From NCBI GenBank assembly GCA_030272155.1, contig CP126194.1, positions 930,001 through 994,000 of the forward strand: a DNA stretch of 64,000 nt, read 5' to 3'. Of this stretch, positions 34,379 to 43,676 are shown piece by piece. This stretch comes from Tetradesmus obliquus. Taxonomy: Eukaryota; Chlorophyta; Chlorophyceae; Sphaeropleales; Scenedesmaceae. Positions within the stretch are counted from its first letter, which is position 1; every line of letters starts with the position of its first letter. Made by a program: the position numbers and the translations under genes. The notes beneath the pieces were generated by a model that did not search any database, had not been told where the DNA came from, and saw nothing but the letters and a program-made list of their open reading frames with translations.

Positions 34379-36306
34379 ATGGCCTCACTGGCAGGCTACT
34401 TCAAGCAGACGGAACTTTCAGACATCGATCTGGTCATCTGTTCGAGACCCCAGCAAGTAGACGAGACCGATGAGGATAGCCCAGCACACAAACGCGCCAG
34501 GCGCAGCAGCAGTGACAACGCTCCAGGCCAGGAGCCGCTGCAGCTGGCAGTGCTGCCTGGCCACAAGCTGATCCTGTTCACCAGCGAGTACTTCAAGGCA
34601 CAGGTTGGTGACGCAGCACATGCAACAGCAGTGGCGCGCGGACCATGCACAGCAGCGGCGCCATACGTCTGCATGCAAGGAGACGCCCCTTACTGCAGTA
34701 TAGAAGCATGGCTGTTTGTTGCTATAATGAACCCATGCCCCCTGCTGCAGCTGATCACCAACCGTACCAATCGCACCTGCCCCTGCTGCAACTGCAGGCA
34801 CAGCACTGGCAGCCAGGGTCCCCACCCAGCAGCGTTAGCACAAGGGCCAGGAGCAGCATGGCAGCAGCCGCAGCCAGCAGCTCTGCAGCTGCACAGCACC
34901 CTGCTGTGAACCTCACCATCGACAGTGCAGAGCAGCTGCCAGCAGCCGAGGCAGTCGTTGCAGCCATGTACGGCGTGCCAGACTCTATAGGCAGCCTGGA
35001 GCAGCAGCAGCTGGTGCACGCAGTGGTCATTGCAGACATGATGCATGCAGAGACCGCACTGCAGCAGGCAGTGCAGGCACTGGAAGCTGCAGCAGCATCA
35101 GAGCAAGGCCTGTCAGCTGCAGCACTGCAGCAACTTGCATGCCTGCCTGCCTGGCCTGCCTGCCTGCTGCAGCTGCTGTCCGCCTTTGTCAACAGCAGCA
35201 GCTGCTGCACGTGCAGTGCAACAGACCTGGAAGCGATCAAAGCAGCAGACACGGGCGGCAGTGTACAGCGGCTGCTGGTTGCGCAGCTGGGTGACCTGGA
35301 GGCAGTGTGGGCAGATGCAGAGTTACAGCGGCTGCTGCTGGCTCTGCGGCTGCCAGCAGTGCTGCTGCTGCTGAGCTCGGACCAGCTGCGTGTGGCGTCA
35401 GAGGACACCGTGCTGTACACAGCACAGGAGTATGTAGAGGCACAGGATGACGACGGTCGGATAACAGCTGCAGTGGAAGCGCTGGCACCGCTTGTGCGTG
35501 CCCCACACCTGTCAGCCTTTGCGCTATGCTGTACTGTGCGTGCGTTTGACGCCTGCCTGGTGGATGAAGGTGCACAGCAGCACCTGCTGGACGATTTTGA
35601 ACAGCAGCTGAGGCATTTGCAGTCGCTGCAGCGCATTGCCAAGGGCGATGAGCTCGCAGAGGGGCTGCAGCGGATCAGCGATGTTCCTGCAAGCTGGCTG
35701 CTGGGCCCCCGCAAGATCGTGCCGCTGGGGGATGGTGTGCAGCTGCAGTGGCGGCTGCCGGTGGAGAAACTGAAGCAGGCCTGCAGGAAAAGCTTCCTCA
35801 AGAGCAAGGTTTGCACGCTGTACAGCCCCAGCTGCAGCCCCCCGATGTGTGGTGTGGCGTGGAGGCTGGTGGTAAAATGTTTTCAGCAAGACGGCGGTAC
35901 GGTTGTGGGGCTGGGTGCAGGGGTGGTGGCCATCCCAGCTGGCATGTTCTGGAGGTTTTCGTTCACAGTGAGCTGTGGTGGTGTGAGCAGCGGAGCTCCA
36001 CCTGCTTGCAGGGCAGGGCAAGCACCGACTCTCAAAAGCATCATGCTGGGCTGCCGCCTATGGCTGGTGACGGCTGGGATGAGGCGGCATGGGCTGCAGC
36101 AGGCCTGCCCACTGCAGGCGAGATGCTGCTGCAGCTGCACGTGCACAGCATGGAGTGACATGCGATCGGTTGCAGTGTTCGGCTGTCTATCAACAGCGAG
36201 TGTGAGCAGTATGGCATGGCAGGAGGCAGGGGGGTTTTGCAGTGCTGATGTCAAGCAAGTGTTAACCCATGTGTGTCAGCAGCAGTGCGCAGCGCAGCAC
36301 GACTGA
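34379..36306 (+). CDS. BTB-BACK-MATH-like protein, copy c (altered C-terminus)
   Basis: Exon 1 34379-34603 and exon 2 34798-36306 join in phase 0 after KAQ (about 577 residues). The BTB domain is split by the intron: KQTELSDIDLVICSRP and VLPGHKLILFTSEYFKAQ, then LTIDSAEQLPAAEAVVAAMYG. A BACK-like helical region (QLGDLEAVWADAELQRLLLA, SSDQLRVASEDTVLY) and a MATH-like region (WLLGPRKIVPL, SCSPPMCGVAWRLVVK) follow. After VSCGGVSSG the sequence is rearranged relative to copy d and the frame shifts at about 36000-36040. The original tail, GLPPMAGDGWDEAAWAAAGL to a TGA at 36156-36158, is present in another frame, and the protein instead reads on to 36306. Role by family: CUL3-type ubiquitin-ligase adaptor. 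The BTB and BACK parts are intact, so it may still function. Confidence 0.75.
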
Positions 36307-36840
36307 CTAGTCCAGCTACCTTGGCATTTTACACACCAAACCTGGGCTGCACACAATGACGTATTGATGCGTGTTTTCCATATCTGTTGGTTTGAGCAGG
36401 GGTTGCAGCTTAGGTGCAGGTTGGCCGGTGGGCTTGCAGTTGAGTTCAACGTTGGCAAATCGTATACCTGCTTTTGGATTTGCACGAGGATCTTGCGAGG
36501 AGCACTCTTTCAGCACGGCCTCTTCGTGTGTCAGGCCGCAAACGCCTTTGTGGGGCTTAAGCAACGCTGGTGGTAGAAGCCATGTTGTTGCACAGACAGG
36601 TGTGGCAGCCAAAGGCTGCATTGCCATTGGCCTGTTTGACATATTCAAGCGGCCAGCATGCGTTGCTGAGGCTTGACATGGTTGACATGCATGTTTTTGA
36701 CACTTGATGATCCTGTAGGCTGGTGGCACAGACTGTGTGTGCACTTCTATGATGATTGGAAAATCAGTGATACTGGGATACTATGTTGCAGCTGCTCAGC
36801 ATCAAGTTGCTCTGAAGACAGGGCTACTAAGCCTCCGTAC
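36307..36840. other. Spacer, no gene seen
   Basis: Lies between the end of copy c and the relic first exon upstream of copy d. The lost F-box gene of pair 4 would have extended leftward through here, but I see no recognisable F-box or leucine-rich coding sequence. Confidence 0.4.
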
Positions 36841-36852
36841 CTGCTTTGCCAT
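36841..36852 (-). pseudogene. Orphan 12-nt first exon (MAKQ) of a lost F-box gene
   Basis: ATGGCAAAGCAG with a GT donor directly after it sits leftward at the same distance from the BTB ATG (422 bp) as in pairs 1-3, in flanking sequence closely matching that of F-box copy 3. No downstream F-box exons remain. Confidence 0.75.
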
Positions 36853-37274
36853 GTTCAGCCCAGCATATACTGGTGTTGTTTGGCGTCCAATGCGCTCTAG
36901 GTACTTCTGGGAGCGGATGATCTGCAGCTTGCAGCCAAGACAGGCAGTTCAAATGATGTCAGGCGGGAACTCTGAAGCTGTTGCCGTGCACTGCATCTGC
37001 TGAAGCTTCTTGCCGTCAGATTGTGTGGTGATAGGTCCAGATAAATCTACAAGTTGTCAACATGACTGTATGTCAATCATGATCAGCGAGCAGCTTGTCA
37101 CGTAACTGTGCAGCCTGAGAATGTGCGATATGGTGCGCACGATGAGTCAAACTTTACTTGTTAGTTCAGAAGCGCGGCACGAAGCAGCTCACAGCCTGCC
37201 AGTTGGCTGGTAAAGCAACCCTACAGAGTGTGCAGGCCAAGCAGCACACAGCACAAGGCAGAGAACGAAATAGC
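36853..37274. promoter_or_regulatory. Relic divergent promoter, pair 4
   Basis: 422 bp between the orphan MAKQ exon and the BTB copy d ATG. ATCAGCGAGCA is at 37082-37092, 183 bp upstream of the ATG. Confidence 0.6.
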
Positions 37275-39067
37275 ATGGCCTCACTGGCAGGCTACTTCAA
37301 GCAGACAGAACTGTCAGACATCGAATTGATCATCTGCTCAAGATGCCAGCAAGCAGACGATGTTCATGAGGATGGCCCAGCACGCCAGCGCGCCAGGCGC
37401 AACAGCAGCAGTGGCAATGGCAGCGCTCCGGTGCATGATCTGCTGCAGCTGGCAGTGCTGCCTGGCCACAGGTTGATACTGTTCACCAGCGAGTACTTCA
37501 AGGCACAGGTTGGTGAGGGCAGCACAAGCAGAAGAAGTGGCGCCACATCGCACAGTGTTGTCAGAAGTACCGCACATGCACAGCAGTGGTGCTGTACGTC
37601 TGCAGGAAACGCTCATCGGTGCATTAATGTACAATGGCTATTGGTTCCTGGCAAACTCCAAGGCAAGTTGATGCTCAAAGTGTATGTCTCGTACGTCCCT
37701 GTGCGTGCTGCTGCTAACTGCAGGCACAGCACTGGCAGCCAGAGCCCCCTGAAAGCAGCAGCAGCAGAATAAGCAGCAGCAGCACTGCAGCCGTCACAGC
37801 CAGCAGCGCACCAACTGTGCAGCGCCCTGCCGTGCACCTAACTGTGGATACTGCAGAGCAGCTGCCAGCAGCAGAGGCAGTCATTGCAGCCCTGTACGGC
37901 ATGCCAGACTCTATAAGCAGCCTCGCGCAGCAGCAGCTGGTGCACGCCGTGGTCATCGCAGACATGATGCACGCAGAGACTGCACTGCAGCAGGCAGTGC
38001 AAGCGCTGAAAGCTGCAGCAACATCAGAGCAAGGCCTGTCAGCTGCAGCACTGCAGGAGCTTGCAGTCGTGCCTGCCTGGCCTGCCTGCCTGCTGCAGCT
38101 GCTGCCTGCCATTGTGAAACGCAGCAGCTGTTGCGCGGGCCGCTCAACAGACCTGGCGACGATCGCAGCAGCGGACACGGGCGGCAGTCTACAACGGCTG
38201 CTGGTTGCGCAGCTGGGTGACCTGGAGGCAGTGTGGGCGGATGCAGAGCTGCAGCGGCTGCTGCTGGCCCTGAAGCTGCCAGCAGTGCAGCTGCTGCTGA
38301 GCTCGGACCAGCTGCGTGTGGCAGCAGAGGACACCGTGCTGTACACAGCACAGCAGTATGTGGAGACTCAGAAACGCTCCAGGCGAAAAGCGGCTGCAGA
38401 GGCAGCGCTGGCGCCGCTTGTGCGCGCCCCGCAGCTGTCGACCTTTTCGCTGTGGTGCGCTGTGGGTGCAGCAGACGCCACGCAGAAGGGTCTGCTCAGT
38501 GGCTATGCAGAGCAGCTGAAGCGGCTGCAGTCATTGCAGCGCATCACTGTTGGTGATGAGCTTGCAGGAGGGCTGCAGCGGATCAGCGATGTTCCTGCAA
38601 GCTGGCTGCTGGGCCCCCGCCAGATCAGGCCGCTGGCTGATGGCGTGCGGCTGGAATGGCGGCTGCCAGTGGAGCAGCTAAAGCAGGCCTGCAAGGACAG
38701 CCGCAGCAAGGGCCGGATGTGCAACCTCAGCAGCCCCTGCAGCCCCCCGTTGTGTGGCATGGCGTGGAGGATGAAGGTCTACTGCAAGCAGCGGGATGGT
38801 GGCACCGTTGTGGGGCTGTTTGCAGGGCCCGTTTCCATGCCAAAGGGCATGTTCTTCAAGCTCAAATGCACATTCAGCTGGGGTGGCGTGGCCTTGTTGT
38901 TGCATCCCATTTGCGTGGATGGCAGGAGCTTCCGCGGATGGGAAAGATACTTTGCTGACCTGCCGCCCATGGCTGGCGACGGCTGGGATGAGGCGGCATG
39001 GGCGGCAGCAGGCCTGCCCACATCAGGCGAGATGCTGCTGCAGCTGCACTTGCACAGCCTGGAGTAA
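37275..39067 (+). CDS. BTB-BACK-MATH-like protein, copy d (intact)
   Basis: Exon 1 37275-37508 and exon 2 37724-39067, phase 0, 525 residues, no lesion. The BTB domain spans the intron: KQTELSDIELIICS (about residues 8-21), VLPGHRLILFTSEYFKAQ (to 78), then TVDTAEQLPAAEAVIAALYG (about 110-130). The helical BACK-like region covers about 140-300 (LLVAQLGDLEAVWADAELQR, SSDQLRVAAEDTVLYTAQQY). A C-terminal domain begins near WLLGPRQIRPL; its CSPPLCGMAWRMKV and DGGTVVGLFAG resemble the SPP..G..W and GLYL strands of algal MATH domains (inference). The end is GDGWDEAAWAAAGLPTSGEM...LHSLE. A Ser-rich low-complexity linker opens exon 2. Family role: dimeric adaptor for CUL3 ubiquitin ligases, with the MATH part binding substrate. 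A TGTAA near 39250 may be its poly(A) signal. It has lost its divergent F-box partner. Confidence 0.85.
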
Positions 39068-39536
39068 AATGACAGTTTTACGCATGGTAAATGCACGTGG
39101 AGTGACGGGCGAGCCGCTGCAGCGTTCAGCTGGGACTCAGCAGCTTATGCGAGGGGTTTGGCAGGACGTTTTGCGTCGCTGGTGTCTAGAATAGTTGTGC
39201 TGCGCGTTTGCAGAGGCAGCAGCAGCCACTACTGCAGCACGACTTGTCGTGGATGTAAAAGCTTTTCAAGCATGGTCTTGAAGAAGGTTGCGCTCGTCGC
39301 AACTTGCATTGTGGTGGGCAACTTGGCCAACCACTGCCGCGCATGTGTTGCCCCTCTTAACCACTCCAGTGTGCCTACAGGTGAGAACTTCGCATGATGC
39401 TATGGTGCCGGGCAGCCGTGCCTACATGAGCAGCCCACCACTTGGAGTGCGGGAGACTGTGGCGGGGGTCTTCTGGCTCAGCATTGCTTGAAGGTGCGCA
39501 GCTGTGCATGACCAGCGTGCTTCGGCATCCTGGCTT
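39068..39536. other. 3' flank of BTB copy d
   Basis: No exon series recognised; contains the TGTAA near 39250. Confidence 0.35.
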
Positions 39537-40074
39537 TGTCTAGAATTCGTCATTTTACTCCAATGGCTGTGGGGCTCAGGCACAATGGGGCTCAGTCCAA
39601 TGACGAGTTTGGTCGTACTGGTGTTCGCATATTGATGGCCTGTTCGGTCTCAAGAAAGACTGATCACGAGTTAATAGATCATAACGAGGCCCATCACTTC
39701 CTTCGATCGTTACTCTCCGCCTAAAATTGGGCCTCACATGTGTGATGGTCGACTTGCAAGTCGGTCATTAACCTCTTACCTTGAAATGCTTAGCAATTTG
39801 ATTAGTATACATGAACAAACGTATATCATCAATGATGGAGCTTGCTGCGCGCCCAAACGCGGCCCAGCGACCATCACACTTGTGAGCTTTTGGGCCGAGA
39901 GTGACGATCGATCTGGCATCTGTAAGGCGTATATATGTTGAAATAAGGACTTTGTTTATACAATCTTTTCTTTGCCTTGCTCTTCGCTAAGTCTGCTGCC
40001 TAACAAGAGAGCAAATCACTCTGTCAGACTCACTGGTTAGAGACTTCCAACCTTTCAATTTAATATATTAGACA
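39537..40074 (+). mobile_element. Possible solo LTR of a retrotransposon
   Basis: A block that looks AT-richer by eye than its surroundings is bounded by TGTCTA at 39537 and TAGACA ending at 40074, i.e. TG...CA ends as 6-bp inverted repeats. It contains a TATA-like GTATATATG near 39928 followed by a TCTTTTCTTTG-rich stretch, as in LTR promoter/R regions. No 5-bp target-site duplication is visible (GGCTT on the left, CAGGT on the right). No second LTR or pol gene is present. It ends only 70 bp before the next gene's ATG, so it may simply be that gene's promoter. Confidence 0.3.
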
Positions 40075-40143
40075 CAGGTCCAAAACAACAGTTTGACGAA
40101 GCAGAAGCACGCTCAAGGTTTTAGGCTCTATACAGCAAGCAAC

Positions 40144-41164
40144 ATGGCAAAGCTGACAGGACTCACCGTCGGCTTGGTGCTGCTGGCATGCGCTGCCGTG
40201 GCTGCAGCTGCCCCATGCATAGAGTGCAAGGTGAGCAAGCCTTGCACACTGTGCTTGCCACACTTAGCTAGCTGCACCAGCCTGTCGGTTGTTGGCCTTA
40301 GCAGTACCTCGGACACACATTTCAAAGAATTGCACCGTTTAGGCTGGCTCCTGACCCATTTCTGCACGAAAGCAACCAACACTCACATATCCGATCTCCG
40401 GCTGCCCACTGCTGCAGGACTGCCAAGGCATGCAGAGCTGTTACCAGGTGTGCAAGCAGAGCTGCCCCAAGGCCCCACCCGCTGGCCCCACAGTGAATGG
40501 GCAGCTGTGTGAGGGGTATGGGGCCCTGGCATCAGCCACAGAGGCACAGAAGGCATGCGACCTGACAATGGTGAGTCAACACACCAACACATGTTATTAC
40601 TGTACAATAACATAGGGGCTACACAGATCGGCTGCAGGATACAATCCACTCTCCACTGCTGTGGCAGCTTGAGCTGCCGGGACCTCTGCTAGCGGTCCTT
40701 GTTTCCCTGTGAACGTCTGGCAGCAGCCATGCATATGCGCACACACACCCAACCAATGCCAGCTCAGGCCTGCTGCTGCGATTGATGCATGTGCATGTCT
40801 CATATTGTCTTGCCAGGCGCTTGAACCTGCAATCTATCTATCTGTTGTGCCTGGGCCCTGACGTGCTGTGCCTGCTCTTCTTCCTGCCCTGCAGAAGTAC
40901 TGCAGCAACGCTCCCCCTGGCCTCAGCGTCGGGGCCTTCCCAGTGTCCCTGGGTCAGTGTGCCAACATCGCGTACGGAGTCTGCCAGGCGCATGCGCTGG
41001 ACCACCACAAGAGTCCCTGCGGGCACCACTTCAAGGGCTACCAGCAGTGCAGCGGGCAGCAGTTCATGGCATTCTACAGCAGCATTGTCAACGACGGCTG
41101 CAGGAACGCTATCCAGTGGATCCAGCAGGCAGCGAAGACCACTGGGCGCCGCCTCAAGCTTTGA
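40144..41164 (+). CDS. Small Cys-rich secreted protein
   Basis: Exons 40144-40230, 40418-40570 and 40895-41164, all phase 0, give 169 residues. The N-terminus is a clear signal peptide (MAKLTGLTVGLVLLACAAVA, then AAAP), so the product should enter the secretory pathway. The mature part has 14 cysteines, an even number that fits a disulfide-rich extracellular or vacuolar protein. They include DCQGMQSCYQVCKQSC in exon 2 and LGQCANIAYGVC plus SPCGHHFKGYQQC in exon 3. The C-terminus is basic (TTGRRLKL). No catalytic motif was recognised and I cannot name the family. Its promoter may lie in, or be, the LTR-like block just upstream. Confidence 0.75.
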
Positions 41165-42422
41165 GCGTGCAATATATGATGCAAACTTTGCCAGGCCATG
41201 GCTGAGCCTTACTTGGGCACTGACGCGTTGTGCCGCATTGTTTGATGTATGTAGGGGCAATGCACGCTAGTATTGTTGCTTGACTTGGCCGCTTGGCATA
41301 ACTTTGTGAGTGGGGTTGGAGTTATGCAGACACCATACAATGATGCTGTTGGCTACCTGCCGGATGTGCTGTACACGCAGCCAGTGTGCTAGGTGGTTAA
41401 GAACCTTGCTTTAAGCGTTGAACAGACTGCCAGTACTACTGTATACAGGCCGCTGATTGGCATGGTTTCTTGGTTTCATCCTCTATCACTCCAAAGAACT
41501 AAGCTGCAAGAGGCTTAGATGGACCTGGCAGGAAGTTCTACACCAACTAAGCACCCTGAGGAAGGGTGGCTGTACAAATCACTGTTGCCATCGATACTGT
41601 CACGTCATGGTTGCTGTTGACATTGGGCACTTACCGCTGCCCTGAGCACGCCGCCAAAAGATTATGTTTAATTAGAGCCACCTCTCAACTTTGGTAAGAT
41701 GCATTACACCGCAACACGGCCGGTCCACAGGGACTGCAGCTGGCCCAGCATAGCAAGAAGGCCAACCAGAACTGCTGGTTACCTGAGGTAACACATCCAA
41801 TGTGCGTCGCCTGGCATGGACCTTGAGAGCTTCAGATCATGGACAGCACCCGAATAGTGAAAACCGTTCTCTGGAACGCTGGAGAGCGAGATTGAAGCGA
41901 CAGGAGCGAAACCAGGAGTCGCTGTCACTTGCATGTGCCACATCCGCCACAGGGTTTATGCCTTCTTCATCAGCTCCCAGCTGGACACCAAACGAAAAGA
42001 TTGGCTGCTTGAATGTATCAGGTTGTCGATGCACCTGTCACCTACGCCTCGTTGTCCTCTTTTGTGCTTAATGTCAGCACCCGCCAAGCTGGTTCCGTTC
42101 AGATTCTCAGCACCCCAACAACTGCACATGCGTGAAAAGCAGCGGTGTAGTGTTGAAAGTAGCATAGGTTCTTGAAATGAATGCGGAACTAGACACAGCT
42201 GCCAAGTAAGTTGCTCAGCTGACGCAGTTCTGTGTGATACAGTAGTAGCTCCGTTGAGCTGCTTGCTAAGCACAGATGACTGCAGACTCCACAATTTGCC
42301 AGCATCAGCACTGCTGCAGCATCAGTCGGCAAGCTGCCAGCCTGGGCACATCAGCACTCTTCAACTCACCAGGTGGCACATCAACTGTCTGTCAACTTCG
42401 CCTGCCTGATGCTTGGCTGCAG
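41165..42422. other. Intergenic and probable 5' region of the helicase-like gene
   Basis: No gene recognised on either strand. The start of the DEAD-box-like gene must lie near the right end. A + frame from 42276 (MTADSTICQHQHC) is a candidate first exon but its phase to 42423 could not be reconciled. Confidence 0.35.
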
Positions 42423-43636
42423 GGCTCCTGTGTGCGCATATTTGCAGCGTGGAGAGTGCAAGTTTGGCAAGGACTGCCGAAACTCCCATGACATCAACCC
42501 AGCAGCTGCGACTCAGGTGTGCTGATGTTGCAAGTAGTTGGAAATGGTTGCTGCGCATATGGATACAGCTGTAATCTCTCTCACGCCATCCATTGCATGT
42601 GACGGGCATCACTAAGGTTTGATGCTATGCAATACTCTGTGGAAACATCCAGCAGTACACGAGGCGTTGTGCTGTACACCGCCGGCAGTGGCTGCAGTGT
42701 CTTGCATTGCACCTTCAGAGTTATGACACTATATTTAACTGTGTCAATGATGCTACTGACTGTATCTGTGACTTGCAGGCTGTACAGCAGGTAAAGTCAT
42801 CTGCACCTGCTCTGTGGAAGTGCAGGCAAACAGCTCCCCACAGCAGGCTGCAGAACTGCTGCAGCAGGCCATGGCGGCTATGTTTGAGCCTGGTGTAGGT
42901 GGTGGCAATGCAGGTGTGCTTGCTGGCGCCCCTGTCAAGGCAGTGCCTGACCCGCATGGCAGGAGGATACACGGCACCCCATGCTGTGTTGCAACCGAGC
43001 AGGGATCACGAGGCTGCTCTGCAGGCGCAACCGCAGAAACGAGCACAGCAGCGGCAGCGGCCACAGCAGCACCAATGTGTAGTTTTGAAGACATGACTGA
43101 GAACGAGCAGCTGCTGAGGGTGAGACCTTCGTGCGTGGGCCATGCAGCGTTTGTAAAGCGACGACAGCAAGCAGCAGTACAGGAATGCTGGCTTGTTCAA
43201 ATAACAGAGCAAAGCTTGCAGCAGCTGCTTGCGGTTGCTGTGTAAGTGACCCAGCAACTTCACTCCACACAATACGCCTGCTGGTGCTTCAGGCCGCTGC
43301 TAGCAATACCACATCTTGCCAGCTGCAGCAGCAATCCCTTGTCATTCAACACCCGCTGCATGCAGTGCTGAATCGCAGTCCTCACACTGCCATCAGGCAC
43401 ACAAACATACTCACACATCTTGCGCCAACAACCTCCCACCTCCCGCCAGGCCATCTACACAGAGATGAAGTTTGAGCAGCCAAACAAGATGCAGGCCATT
43501 GTGTTGCCCATTATTATGCACTGCAACGAGTCAGGCACCTTCAAGCATGTTTTAGCACAGGCGTGCAATGGCAGCGGCAAGACCAGCTGCTTTGTGCTGG
43601 CCATGCTCAGCAGGTGAGCTGCTTTTGCTGCTGCTG

Positions 43637-43676
<40 letters not shown>

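Noticed and set aside
34755..35816. 353-codon frame on the - strand
   Set aside because: Antisense shadow of BTB copy c exon 2; the same shadow appears opposite copies a, b and d.
42779..42790. 12-nt micro-exon (AVQQ) in the helicase-like gene
   Set aside because: The following intron would be only 35 bp; a direct splice from 42516 to 42826 is in phase and simpler.
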